Shown: positions 52,313-60,828, numbered from the stretch's first letter. The stretch is 64,000 bases of DNA from Flavobacterium piscinae (GCF_004122145.1 NZ_SBKQ01000015.1:19639-83638); one strand, 5' to 3'. A program made the numbers and translations. The notes: generated by a model from the letters alone, not told the origin.

Positions 52313-54232
52313 CTATGATTTTGATAAAGTAATGGATGAATTATAAAGTTCGGTAAGTTTTTTATGGGCTGCATTCCATAATTCTTGTTGGCTTTTTCGG
52401 ATGATGGCATTTTTAAAAGTAAAAACTTTACGGTAAACAAGATCTTTACCTTTTAGAGAGAAAGTAATTTGAATATCGAAATCTTCATTTTTCTCACTCA
52501 AATTTTCCGGCAAATTATCCACTTTATAGCCGTCAGGAAGTGTGATGATTATTTCAGAATCATATAAAGTTTTATAGTCTAACTCATAATCGGTTTCACG
52601 TTCTTTAAATGTAAAACTTTTATATTCATTCATAAATTCAAAGTTTAAGTAAATTTCGTTATCAAATTCACTTATTCTATTCGAAGATTCGAATGCATAA
52701 TCTATAACGAGTTTTGCGTCTCTGTTCTTTAAATCACTCGGTTTAATGTCTTTTACTTTATTGTTTTTGTCACTTTTAGCCAGATAATATTGGAGAGCTT
52801 CCGCTTTTTTATCACTTTCAAAACTGTTGTAAATGTTTAAAAATTGACTTCTGCTTTCGCCGGAATACGTTCGGTTGCAGGTTCCTATTAATTTATCTTT
52901 TTCAATAACTAATTTTGCTCGGAATGTTTCTTTATTTGATTCGGCGGAACTTGTTGGGATTTTATCAATAATGAATTCATTTCCGTTTTCAATCATCACT
53001 TCCTTATTCTGAATTCGCTCTGCGTAGTTTCCTAACGAACTAAATTTTTCAGTTCCATCCAAATAAATTTTCTTCCCATTCTGAAAAACAGTACAAATCA
53101 TATGATTGTCAACTATCAAGGAAGGAATAGAGTAATTATAAGCAATGTGTTTTGTGCCAATCCACGTTAATCTAGCATCAAAGCCTGCTATTTTAAGCAT
53201 TTGTTTGGTGAGGTTAGCCATACCTTTACAATCACCATAGCGTTTTGTAAAAACCTGATGTGAATCATCGGGTTTAAATCCGGCAATGCCATCTTCAAAA
53301 GCAATGTAACGGATGTTATCTTGCACCCAATAATAGATGTTTTTTATTTTTTCTTCATCAGAAGTTGCTTTTGCAGTAAGTTCATTCACTTTGCTTTTTA
53401 ATTGCTCAGTATCGTCTTTCATTTGATCAACAAGGGATTTATACCATCTATATAAATCAGCAGTAGTATTAAAAAGAGTTCCTTTTTTACCATTGTAGTC
53501 ATAAGATTTAGCTAAAACCAAAATGTGCGGATAGAGATAGGATCTTCCGGGACTGCTTTCTTCATTAAAAACAGCGGGAATGTCTTTGTAGTGATATAAA
53601 TAACGTGTTGATTTATTTTTAGCATCCTTAGTTTGACTTTTAATGATTGTATGTCCATTAAAGTTCATTTCTTTTAATTCAACTTCTAACCAATCCGGAA
53701 CTATAATTTCAATTTTTTTATCTATAACAGGGAATTCATCATTAAAATGCAACGAGGTAAAATATTTTACATCTTCAAATTTCTTGTTCATTGCATAATT
53801 ATAAGTATATCCTTGAACCGGAAAATCAATTTGAACATGTTTTACACGAGCATCATTATAAAACAAGTCTTTATCCTTGTAAAATTCATCTCTAATGGGT
53901 AAAGAAGCTGTTTTTTCATTTCGATACTTCAACAAAAAAGTTTCAATTTTTGACGAGCTATCATAGAACTCATATTTGTAGATATCTGCACGATGGTTAA
54001 TATTCATCAGAATTTCATTAACCGCTAAATCTACTGTTACATTTGACGTTGATTTATTAAAGCCAAAATTAATAATTTCAGTACTTTCTAAAATGGCAAC
54101 ATCTTGCTTACTGTATTTTCCACGAATAGTTTTGGCAAGTTCGATATCAGAAGGTGTAGGGTCAATGTTTTTTTGACTCCAAACAGACAAATTTCCCAAT
54201 AAAAAGAGAAAAAGGATAGTTTTGAAATGCAT
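52313..54232 (-). CDS. DUF3857 and transglutaminase domain protein
   Basis: The 639-residue protein has a signal peptide (1-19, SVWSQ), DUF3857 (about 60-230) and a transglutaminase core (about 270-390). The core motif KRYGDCKGMANLTKQML supplies the active-site Cys, and TWIGTKHIAY and VDNHMICTV the His region. A C-terminal DUF2569/DUF3858-like beta domain follows. It is probably a periplasmic thiol protease or cross-linker; the substrate is unknown. It is likely the ancestor or partner of the gene 4 bases downstream. Confidence 0.86.
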   Translation of the reverse strand: MHFKTILFLFLLGNLSVWSQKNIDPTPSDIELAKTIRGKYSKQDVAILESTEIINFGFNKSTSNVTVDLAVNEILMNINHRADIYKYEFYDSSSKIETFLLKYRNEKTASLPIRDEFYKDKDLFYNDARVKHVQIDFPVQGYTYNYAMNKKFEDVKYFTSLHFNDEFPVIDKKIEIIVPDWLEVELKEMNFNGHTIIKSQTKDAKNKSTRYLYHYKDIPAVFNEESSPGRSYLYPHILVLAKSYDYNGKKGTLFNTTADLYRWYKSLVDQMKDDTEQLKSKVNELTAKATSDEEKIKNIYYWVQDNIRYIAFEDGIAGFKPDDSHQVFTKRYGDCKGMANLTKQMLKIAGFDARLTWIGTKHIAYNYSIPSLIVDNHMICTVFQNGKKIYLDGTEKFSSLGNYAERIQNKEVMIENGNEFIIDKIPTSSAESNKETFRAKLVIEKDKLIGTCNRTYSGESRSQFLNIYNSFESDKKAEALQYYLAKSDKNNKVKDIKPSDLKNRDAKLVIDYAFESSNRISEFDNEIYLNFEFMNEYKSFTFKERETDYELDYKTLYDSEIIITLPDGYKVDNLPENLSEKNEDFDIQITFSLKGKDLVYRKVFTFKNAIIRKSQQELWNAAHKKLTELYNSSITLSKS

Positions 54233-54342
54233 AAAAATTGTTTTTGCTAAGTAAGGAAAAAATAATAGTTTATGCTAAATTATTTTTCAAAAGCCTATCG
54301 TTTTTTTAATTTTTGGAATTCAGGTATTTTCAATACACTAAT

Positions 54343-54792
54343 TTATTTTTTAAAATATTTCCAAGGCACGATAAGCATTCCAAAACATTCTCCATCTTCT
54401 TTACCGGTGTGTTTATGGTGCATTTTATGTGCTCTTCGAACTGCTTTAGCATAAATATTATTTGCATTTCTAAATAACTTGAAACGTTGGTGAATGAAAA
54501 TGTCATGCACAAAAAAGTAAGCCAAACCGTAAGCAAAAATGCCAATTCCGATGGCTAATCCAATTTCCAAAATATTGTACTTCCAAAGTAAAAAGAAACT
54601 AATACTCACTATGGCATAGAAAATGAAAAAAGCATCATTTCGCTCAAACCACGAATCGTGATCTTTTTTGTGATGATCGGCATGCAAATTCCATAAAAAG
54701 CCATGCATAACATATTTATGTGTAAACCAAGCCATGAATTCCATCATGGAGAAAGTCAAAAAGAAAACTAAAATGTGAACCCAAGTACTCAT
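54343..54792 (-). CDS. crtZ: Beta-carotene hydroxylase CrtZ
   Basis: The 149-residue membrane protein has the His-box pattern of the fatty-acid/sterol hydroxylase superfamily: HKYVMH, HADHHKKDH, HDIFIHQRF and RRAHKMHHKHTG. Length and order match CrtZ, which adds 3-hydroxyl groups to beta-ionone rings to make zeaxanthin. It is last in the carotenoid operon, one base after the crtB stop. No lycopene cyclase is visible in the window, so that step must be encoded elsewhere. Confidence 0.93.
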   Translation of the reverse strand: MSTWVHILVFFLTFSMMEFMAWFTHKYVMHGFLWNLHADHHKKDHDSWFERNDAFFIFYAIVSISFFLLWKYNILEIGLAIGIGIFAYGLAYFFVHDIFIHQRFKLFRNANNIYAKAVRRAHKMHHKHTGKEDGECFGMLIVPWKYFKK

Positions 54793-54793
54793 A

Positions 54794-55633
54794 TTATATG
54801 GTTTTAAATCGATAATTTATATAGCATTTTGCCAATAATCCCACTTTTTGATAGTCGGGAACTCTAATTCGCGTATTTTTAATGGCTAATGAAGGGGTGT
54901 TTTTTAACTTTGAAAGTAATTTTTTATAGTAAACATAAGCAGTATAAACCCCAAATTTAGCTTCAATCGGAAGTTTACGTATTCCTTCAAATCCGGCTTC
55001 AAAATCAGCTTCAATTTCCGCGATAATAGTTTGTTTCGAAATCTCATCGAGTTGATTCAAATCGGTATTAGGAAAGTAAGTGCGATTTAATTCTTCATAA
55101 TCTGCTTTTAAATCCCTTAAAAAATTTACTTTTTGAAAGGCAGAACCTAATCGCATAGCACTTTCTTTCAATTCATCATATTTCTTTTGATTGCCGTTTA
55201 CAAATACTTTCAAGCACATTAATCCTACCACATCAGCGGAACCATAGATGTAATCATGGTATTCTTCTGCGGTTTTATATTCTGATTTATGTAAATCTAA
55301 TTTCATACTTTTCATAAATGCATCGATTAATTCTTTTGGAATTTCAAACCGATTGACAGTGTGTTGAAAAGAATTTAAAATAGGGTTTAGACTAATTTTA
55401 TGATGAAGAGCATTTTCTAAATCACTTTCAAATAAAGTAAACAATGTTTCTTTGTTATAATCATGAAATGAATCTACTATTTCATCCGCAAAGCGTACAA
55501 AGCCGTAAATATTATAAATATCCTGACGGATAGAGGGAGCCAACATTTTTACTGCTGAAGAAAACGAAGTGCTGTAAGTCTTCGTTACATTTCTACTGCA
55601 TTCATAAGAGATGGTGTCAAAAATAGATTTCAT
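54794..55633 (-). CDS. crtB: Phytoene synthase CrtB
   Basis: The 279-residue protein has the two Asp-rich motifs of squalene/phytoene synthases: DEIVDSFHD (about 51-59) and DLKADYEELNRTYFP (about 175-189). The start TYSTSFSSAVKMLAP is also typical. It joins two geranylgeranyl diphosphates to phytoene. It follows crtI by 11 bases and precedes crtZ by one base, so the three are one transcript. Confidence 0.94.
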   Translation of the reverse strand: MKSIFDTISYECSRNVTKTYSTSFSSAVKMLAPSIRQDIYNIYGFVRFADEIVDSFHDYNKETLFTLFESDLENALHHKISLNPILNSFQHTVNRFEIPKELIDAFMKSMKLDLHKSEYKTAEEYHDYIYGSADVVGLMCLKVFVNGNQKKYDELKESAMRLGSAFQKVNFLRDLKADYEELNRTYFPNTDLNQLDEISKQTIIAEIEADFEAGFEGIRKLPIEAKFGVYTAYVYYKKLLSKLKNTPSLAIKNTRIRVPDYQKVGLLAKCYINYRFKTI

Positions 55634-55644
55634 AGCAGTAATTT

Positions 55645-57114
55645 TTAACGTTTAATTGCATTTTTTTTAATCAATTCAGAAACCAATTTTCCTGAAATTA
55701 AAGAAGGTGGAACTCCGGGTCCGGGAACTGTAAGTTGTCCCGTAAAGAATAAATTTTCAACTTTTTTACTTTTCAATTTTGGTCTCAAAAATGCCGTTTG
55801 AAGTAACGTATTGGCCATTCCATAAGCATTCCCTTTGTATGAATTATAATCTTTAATGAAATCATTTACACAAAAAGATTCTTTAAAGATAATATTATTT
55901 TTTACATTTTGTTCGGTTAGCTTCTCAAAACGATTCATAATAATGTTAAAATATTTTTCTCTAATTTCTTCCGTATCATCTATTCCGGGTGCAAGTGGAA
56001 TTAAAAATATGCCTGCTTCTTTACCATTTGGAGCTGCAGAATCGTCTGTTTTAGAGGGGAAACTAGCGTAAAAAAGCGGTTCTTCGGGCCAAGAAGGCTT
56101 GTCATAAATTGCTTCAGCATGTTTGTCAAAAGATACATCAAAAAATAGAGTATGATGCTCTACATTTTCAATTTTTCTATCAAAACCTACATAAAAAAGT
56201 AGGGAAGAAGGTGCAAAAGTTTTCTTTTCCCAAAAGGATTCAGAATATGCCCTGTGTTCTTGATCTAATAGAGTTTCTGAATGATGATAGTCTGCACCAC
56301 TCAAAACAACATCACATAATTGCTCCTTTCCATTCACCTTGATGCCGACTGCTTTTTTTTGTTTTACTAAAATTTTCTCAACAGTAGCATTGGTTTGGAT
56401 TTTAATTCCCAGTTCGCTTGCCAAGGATTCCATCGCTAGTATTACGCTGTACATTCCGTTCTTTGGATGCCATGTTCCCATTCCGAAATCAGCAAAATTC
56501 ATAAAACTGTAAAATGCCGGCGTATCTTGTGGTTTTGCTCCCAAAAACAGCACAGGGAATTCTAATATTTGCACTAATTTTTGATTTTTAAAGCGTTTTC
56601 GAACTTCCTTGCTGATGTTTGAAAAAAATTGACCCACCTTTAAAGCTGTTTCAGGTGTAATTAATTCAAGGGGAGAAACACCGGGTCTGTAAACCAAATT
56701 TTTAATTGCGATGTCATAATTGCTTTTGGCTTCGACCATAAACTTTTCTAAAACAGCTCCACTACCTTTTTCGATACTTTCAAAGGTTTTGACAATGTCA
56801 TTTAAATTGTCGGCAATGGTTACAAAATCACGAATGCCAAAATATACTTGATAGGCAGGAGAAAGTTTAATTAACTCGTAATAGTCATTTGGCTTTTTTC
56901 CAAAATCTTCAAAAAAGCGTTCAAAGACATCAGGCATCCAATACCAAGTTGGCCCAATGTCAAAAGTAAAACCTTCCTTTTTAAGTTGTCTGGCTCTTCC
57001 GCCAATTGTTGAATTTTTCTCGAATACGGTAACATTGTTACCTTCTTTTGCTAAATAGCAGGCGGCAGCCAAAGCTGAAAATCCGGAACCGATTATAAAG
57101 ATGTCTTTTTTCAT
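55645..57114 (-). CDS. crtI: Phytoene desaturase CrtI
   Basis: The ATG at 57114 gives 489 residues starting MKKDIFIIGSGFSALAAACY. The longer frame begins at a TTG inside the promoter and is rejected. The FAD-binding Rossmann motif is followed by FEKNSTIGGRARQ. GPTWYWMPDVFERFF and the C-terminal LFFTGQLTVPGPGVPPSLISG are CrtI signatures. It converts phytoene to lycopene. A TATATTTG element overlapped by a candidate operator lies only 10 bases upstream, so the mRNA may be nearly leaderless. Confidence 0.94.
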   Translation of the reverse strand: MKKDIFIIGSGFSALAAACYLAKEGNNVTVFEKNSTIGGRARQLKKEGFTFDIGPTWYWMPDVFERFFEDFGKKPNDYYELIKLSPAYQVYFGIRDFVTIADNLNDIVKTFESIEKGSGAVLEKFMVEAKSNYDIAIKNLVYRPGVSPLELITPETALKVGQFFSNISKEVRKRFKNQKLVQILEFPVLFLGAKPQDTPAFYSFMNFADFGMGTWHPKNGMYSVILAMESLASELGIKIQTNATVEKILVKQKKAVGIKVNGKEQLCDVVLSGADYHHSETLLDQEHRAYSESFWEKKTFAPSSLLFYVGFDRKIENVEHHTLFFDVSFDKHAEAIYDKPSWPEEPLFYASFPSKTDDSAAPNGKEAGIFLIPLAPGIDDTEEIREKYFNIIMNRFEKLTEQNVKNNIIFKESFCVNDFIKDYNSYKGNAYGMANTLLQTAFLRPKLKSKKVENLFFTGQLTVPGPGVPPSLISGKLVSELIKKNAIKR

Positions 57115-57115
57115 A

Positions 57116-57149
57116 TTGTTTAACAAATATAGCTAAAAAGTTAAACAAA
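57116..57149. promoter_or_regulatory. Candidate CarH operator and -7 element in front of crtI
   Basis: TTGTTTAACAAA at 57116-57127 and GTTAAACAAA at 57140-57149 are two copies, in opposite orientation, of the word found at the carH promoter. A minus-strand TATATTTG (57131-57124) overlaps the first copy. Confidence 0.5.
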
Positions 57150-57168
57150 AAAAAGATTTATGAAAAAA

Positions 57169-58065
57169 TTAAAGATTATTTGACATTTCGAGTATTGAAC
57201 TGAAGATTTTTACGTTTGGATGTTGATCTTGCTTGATAAATTCAGTTAATCGACCTATAGTCCATAATTCAGATTGACTGCTTTCTAAGATTTCAGTATG
57301 AATTTCTTTCAAATAATTGTTTATTTCATCTTTAGAAGGCTCTACAGTCATGTAAGAAATATAGGTGACGTTATCAAAATATTTTTTAATGTCTTTTAAG
57401 CTTTCAATTGGAACACTTTCTCCCAAATAGATTGTTTTATAGCCATTTAAAATTATTTCATAATTTAGGTACATTAACCCCAACTCATGGATTTCATTGG
57501 AGGGAAGAAAAAGTATAAAAACCCTGTCCCCTTTAGTCGGTTCTAACGACTGAACTTTTTCAGTGTTAACCAATAATTTTTGTTTTATTAAATAGCTAAT
57601 AAAATGTTCGTGTGCAGGAGAAATGGTTTCAGATTGCCACAACAGTCCAATTTCATTCATTAAAGGAATGAAAATTTCATAAAAAATTTCTCTGAATGAT
57701 TTTTCGGATAATAGATTGTTGTAAGTGTTGACAAATAATGTTTGATCAAAATTCATCATGGCCATTTTAAAAGCATTGATGGCATGATGTTTTACACTTT
57801 TTTCGTTCACAATTTCCCGAACGAGAATACTAATTTTATCAGGACTTAATTTTGATATTTTTGAAATTTTGTAACCGTGATTGTGCAGTAATGTAATATT
57901 CAAAAGCTTTTGAAGTGAAGGTAAATCGTAATAACGAATGTTAGTGTCTGTTCGCATGGGTTCAAGAACATTGTATCGTTTTTCCCAAATCCTGATTGTA
58001 TGTGCTTTTATACCTGATAAATTTTCAAGGTCTTTGATACTGAATACATTTTTAACATTGTTCAT
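57169..58065 (-). CDS. MerR-type regulator with cobalamin-binding domain, CarH-like
   Basis: I use the ATG at 58065 (298 residues); the longer frame starts at a TTG that lies in the -7 element. The N-terminal MerR helix-turn-helix (about 6-70) has FSIKDLENLSGIKAHTIRIW. A B12-binding four-helix part carries W143-x9-E153-H154 (WQSETISPAHEH), the CarH signature that contacts adenosylcobalamin. The Rossmann part has E191-x-H193-x-x-G196. CarH represses carotenoid genes in the dark with AdoCbl and releases DNA in light. The adjacent crtI-crtB-crtZ genes fit this. B12 binding is inferred, not shown. Confidence 0.88.
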   Translation of the reverse strand: MNNVKNVFSIKDLENLSGIKAHTIRIWEKRYNVLEPMRTDTNIRYYDLPSLQKLLNITLLHNHGYKISKISKLSPDKISILVREIVNEKSVKHHAINAFKMAMMNFDQTLFVNTYNNLLSEKSFREIFYEIFIPLMNEIGLLWQSETISPAHEHFISYLIKQKLLVNTEKVQSLEPTKGDRVFILFLPSNEIHELGLMYLNYEIILNGYKTIYLGESVPIESLKDIKKYFDNVTYISYMTVEPSKDEINNYLKEIHTEILESSQSELWTIGRLTEFIKQDQHPNVKIFSSILEMSNNL

Positions 58066-58077
58066 TCTTTCTCTATA

Positions 58078-58094
58078 TTTGTTAAACAAAATTA
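58078..58094 (-). promoter_or_regulatory. carH promoter -7 element with overlapping operator word
   Basis: TTTGTTAAACAAA (58078-58090) is palindromic except at its centre and overlaps a minus-strand TAATTTTG (58094-58087). No good TTG is found at -33, which fits a regulated or weak promoter. Confidence 0.5.
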
Positions 58095-58237
58095 ATAATT
58101 ATATATTAATGAACTATTTTTTTATGGTTTATTTTTGAAAATTGTACATTTTATAAAGAAAAAATTTACAATTAAGTCAAACAAAGTGAAAATAAATCCA
58201 CAGTTAATGAAATTTAAAAGAAATTAGAGAATAAAAA

Positions 58238-58261
58238 AAACGTTAAGTTCACTTAACGTTT
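58238..58261 (-). terminator. Terminator of the tRNA operon
   Basis: AAACGTTAAG (58238-58247) pairs with CTTAACGTTT (58252-58261) around a TTCA loop. On the minus strand a T run follows. It lies 12 bases past tRNA-Leu. Confidence 0.85.
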
Positions 58262-58272
58262 ATGGTTTTAAG

Positions 58273-58354
58273 TGACCACGATGGGATTCGAACCCATACG
58301 CCTTGCAGCACCACCCCCTCAAGATGGCGAGTCTACCAATTTCTCCACGTGGCC
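58273..58354 (-). tRNA. tRNA-Leu (GAG)
   Basis: This is an 82-base class II tRNA. The acceptor GGCCACG pairs with CGTGGTC. The anticodon stem CCATC/GGTGG encloses TTGAGGG, giving anticodon GAG. The long variable arm (TGCTGCAAGGCGT region) and GGTTCGAATCC T-loop are clear. CCA is not encoded. Confidence 0.95.
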
Positions 58355-58365
58355 TAAAAAAGCAA

Positions 58366-58385
58366 AGACGTTGCATGCAACGTCT
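58366..58385. repeat. 20-bp perfect palindrome between tRNA-Leu and tRNA-Lys
   Basis: AGACGTTGCATGCAACGTCT equals its own reverse complement. In the tRNA precursor it would form a hairpin between the two tRNAs, perhaps a processing site or a weak terminator. Confidence 0.85.
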
Positions 58386-58391
58386 CTTTTG

Positions 58392-58464
58392 TGACCCGAC
58401 TGGGGCTCGAACCCAGGACCCCAACATTAAAAGTGTTGTGCTCTACCAACTGAGCTATCGAGTC
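58392..58464 (-). tRNA. tRNA-Lys (TTT), copy 1
   Basis: This is a 73-base tRNA. The acceptor GACTCGA pairs with TCGGGTC. The D-arm is TAGCTCAGTTGGTAGAGCA, the anticodon loop CTTTTAA gives TTT, and the T-arm is CTGGGTTCGAGCCCCAG. CCA is not encoded. Confidence 0.96.
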
Positions 58465-58492
58465 TTAGCATTTAGAAATTTCAAAAAAATTG

Positions 58493-58565
58493 TGACCCGA
58501 CTGGGGCTCGAACCCAGGACCCCAACATTAAAAGTGTTGTGCTCTACCAACTGAGCTATCGAGTC
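58493..58565 (-). tRNA. tRNA-Lys (TTT), copy 2
   Basis: It is identical in sequence to the copy at 58392-58464 and 28 bases upstream of it, so a tandem duplication. It is the first tRNA of the operon. Confidence 0.96.
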
Positions 58566-58590
58566 AAATGCAATTTCTTGAATGCGGGTG

Positions 58591-58622
58591 CAAATATACG
58601 GCCTTATTATTTATTTTTCAAA
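58591..58622 (-). promoter_or_regulatory. Promoter of the tRNA operon
   Basis: On the minus strand TTTG (58622-58619) and TATATTTG (58598-58591) are 20 bases apart. CACCCGC follows the -7 element, close to what follows the rpmH and thrS -7 elements. Confidence 0.8.
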
Positions 58623-58690
58623 GCAAAATTGTCTTAAATTTGGTTTTTTAAATTAATCTTTCTTAACGCCTTATTATACAGGGATTTATT

Positions 58691-59212
58691 ATGTGTAAAA
58701 AAATTATTTTAGTAGGATACATGGGGTCAGGAAAGACAGTTGTGGCTTCAAAACTAGCGACAGTTTTACAAAAAACGCATTTAGATTTAGATTCTTTAAT
58801 TGAAAATAAAGAAAATTTAGAAGTCAATTCAATTTTTAAAACCAAAGGTGAACTCTATTTTAGAAAACTGGAACATCAAGTTTTTAAAAGTCTAGTCGAA
58901 TCAGAGGATGAATTTATTTTGAGTTTGGGTGGAGGAACGCCATGTTATGCTAACAATCATCTATTTTTAAAAAATGAAGATGTAATATCAATCTATTTAA
59001 AGACTTCAGTAGAGGAGCTTCATGAACGTTTGTTAGGTAATAAATCATCAAGACCGCTAATCGCCGCGATGGAAGAAGAGGAGTTGAAAGAGTTTATTGC
59101 AAAACACCTTTTTGACAGAAATTATTATTACCATCAAGCGAAACACATTGTTTCAACCGATGCAAAATCAATCGATGCTATTGTAGAAGAAATAAAAAAT
59201 TTAGTTGCTTAA
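58691..59212 (+). CDS. aroK: Shikimate kinase
   Basis: The 173-residue kinase has a Walker A at GYMGSGKTVVASKLA, the shikimate-binding Asp in LDLDSLIENKENL, FRKLEHQVF, and SLGGGTPCY. The lid Arg is in NKSSRPLI. It phosphorylates shikimate at O3 in aromatic amino acid synthesis. The last 12 bases overlap the convergent phosphoribosyltransferase gene. Confidence 0.94.
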   Translation: MCKKIILVGYMGSGKTVVASKLATVLQKTHLDLDSLIENKENLEVNSIFKTKGELYFRKLEHQVFKSLVESEDEFILSLGGGTPCYANNHLFLKNEDVISIYLKTSVEELHERLLGNKSSRPLIAAMEEEELKEFIAKHLFDRNYYYHQAKHIVSTDAKSIDAIVEEIKNLVA

Positions 59213-59701
59213 ATAAGCCAAACTTGTATTGTTTTCGAAAACTACCTGAACATGCTCTTGTAAAGAGGTTGAAAGTGAAATACCTTTAAAGTCAACTTTT
59301 ACCGGATATTTTTTATGATTTCTGTCCACCAATACGGCTGTTTTGAATTTTGTTAATGGTACATCCAAAAAATGTTTTACACCATAGACTAAAGTAGTAC
59401 CTGAATTTAAAACGTCATCTACCAATATCAATCCTTTGTTTTGGTAATCGTTTTTTGAGAGGGAGGTTGTTATCGGTTGAAAAGGGTCGTTTTTATCTAT
59501 AAAAACTTCACACAATACAATTTTTAAAGAAGCAATTTTGCCCAATTCGTTTGCTAATTTCTCCGCAAAAACATAGCCGTTTTTAGCAATTCCTGCTATT
59601 ATTATCTCTTCTTCATCCACAAATGTTTCGTAGATTTGATAAGCAATTCGTTTAATCTTATGCTCAATTTCCTGATGTGAGAGAATTGTAATTTGCGGCA
59701 T
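59201..59701 (-). CDS. Phosphoribosyltransferase, PyrR/HPRT-like
   Basis: The 166-residue protein has the type I PRPP-binding motif LILVDDVLNSGTTLVYG (about 100-116), an EEIIIAGIAKNGYVFAEKLA hood region and the loop ITTSLSKNDYQNKG. Related short proteins are annotated as PyrR-like or as hypoxanthine-type phosphoribosyltransferases, and the base used cannot be told here. No pyr genes are adjacent. Its 3' end overlaps aroK by 12 bases, convergently. Confidence 0.85.
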   Translation of the reverse strand: MPQITILSHQEIEHKIKRIAYQIYETFVDEEEIIIAGIAKNGYVFAEKLANELGKIASLKIVLCEVFIDKNDPFQPITTSLSKNDYQNKGLILVDDVLNSGTTLVYGVKHFLDVPLTKFKTAVLVDRNHKKYPVKVDFKGISLSTSLQEHVQVVFENNTSLAYLSN

Positions 59702-59823
59702 GATTTTTTATTTTTTCAAAGATAGAAAGATTATACAACATCCAAAAAACATTTTTAGTGTAAGAAATTTAAGTTTGAAATTTGGATAGTACTTAAATGT
59801 GGAGGCTTAACTTTTTAGTTATC

Positions 59824-60375
59824 TTATTTACTTTTAATTTTTTTATTAAAAAGTTCTTTGTTTAAAGACAAACTGTAAGCTAAACTCATAAAAATACACC
59901 ATGAAATCAAATAGGCCGGAAATTTTTCTACACCAAATTGTAAGTATTCATTTTTCGAAAATACTAGCATAACAATAATTACAGCAATATTACAAACGCT
60001 AATGACGCGAAAGCTAAATTTAGAATTAATTTCCTTGAATAAATAAGAGTAAAAATAAAAGAGCAACAAGGCAGCTAAATAACCTCCTAGTGTTATTAAA
60101 GCGACACCTTCTACCTCGGAACTACCTCCATTTGTAATATTTTGAATCCATTCGTCAAAAAAGTAAAGCACAATTCCTAATCCAAGAAATACTAAATAAC
60201 TTTGTACAACGCTAATAATAATGCCAAGAACTTTGTTCAGTTTAAATTTATCTGTGTTTACTAAACTGACTGACAACGCAAAAATAAGCGGTAAAAAGAA
60301 TAATGCTTTTTCTACTGAAGGAACAAGAAGTATTGTGACAATTACCAAAACTGAACCAGCTAAAACCCGTATCAT
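59824..60375 (-). CDS. Hypothetical multispan membrane protein
   Basis: The 183-residue protein has about six hydrophobic spans (around 5-20, 25-42, 50-72, 92-112, 125-140 and 155-172), separated by short polar loops and ending KKIKSK. I recognise no family or active-site motif. It is downstream of the rplT terminator and apparently separate from that operon. Confidence 0.7.
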   Translation of the reverse strand: MIRVLAGSVLVIVTILLVPSVEKALFFLPLIFALSVSLVNTDKFKLNKVLGIIISVVQSYLVFLGLGIVLYFFDEWIQNITNGGSSEVEGVALITLGGYLAALLLFYFYSYLFKEINSKFSFRVISVCNIAVIIVMLVFSKNEYLQFGVEKFPAYLISWCIFMSLAYSLSLNKELFNKKIKSK

Positions 60376-60414
60376 ATTTTTATATTTTTACTTAATTTAC
60401 AATTATAAAGATAA

Positions 60415-60446
60415 TAAAAAAAGAGCTGCCTTTTCAGACAACTCTT
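60415..60446 (-). terminator. Terminator of the thrS-infC-rpmI-rplT operon
   Basis: On the minus strand 60446-60436 (AAGAGTTGTCT) pairs with 60431-60421 (AGGCAGCTCTT), with G-T pairs, around a GAAA tetraloop. A T run follows. It lies 37 bases past the rplT stop. Confidence 0.85.
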
Positions 60447-60483
60447 TTATATAAGTAAGTTAAAATCGGGTTGATAAAAACGT

Positions 60484-60828
60484 TTATTTTACTTTGTTCA
60501 CAATTGCTTTGAAAGCTTCCGGATGATTCATTGCTAAATCAGCAAGTACCTTACGGTTCAATTCGATACCGTTCGATTTTACTTTTCCGATAAATTGAGA
60601 ATAACTCATTCCTTCCAAACGAGCACCAGCGTTAATACGCATGATCCATAACGAACGGAAGTTTCTTTTGTTTTGTCTTCTGTCACGGTATGCATAAACC
60701 ATGGCTTTTTCAACCGCGTTTTTAGCAACCGTCCAAACGTTTTTACGTCTTCCAAAGAAACCTTTGGCTTGCTTTAATACTTTTTTTCTTCGTGCTCTTT
60801 TAGCAACAGAATTTACTGATCTTGGCAT
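60484..60828 (-). CDS. rplT: 50S ribosomal protein L20
   Basis: The 114-residue basic protein has the L20 pattern [40 protein letters not shown] and [20 protein letters not shown]. It is needed for early 50S assembly. It is last in the conserved thrS-infC-rpmI-rplT order. In other bacteria L20 or IF3 autoregulates this operon. Confidence 0.97.
   Translation of the reverse strand: MPRSVNSVAKRARRKKVLKQAKGFFGRRKNVWTVAKNAVEKAMVYAYRDRRQNKRNFRSLWIMRINAGARLEGMSYSQFIGKVKSNGIELNRKVLADLAMNHPEAFKAIVNKVK

Noticed and set aside
57115..57126. A four-residue extension of CrtI
   Set aside because: It starts at TTG inside the candidate operator, and the Rossmann motif begins right after the ATG at 57114.
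58066..58089. An eight-residue N-terminal extension of the CarH-like protein
   Set aside because: It starts at a TTG that lies within the -7 promoter element; the ATG at 58065 is better placed before the MerR domain.
58303..58554. An 83-codon plus-strand frame
   Set aside because: It runs antisense through the tRNA-Leu and tRNA-Lys genes and is an artefact of their conserved sequence.
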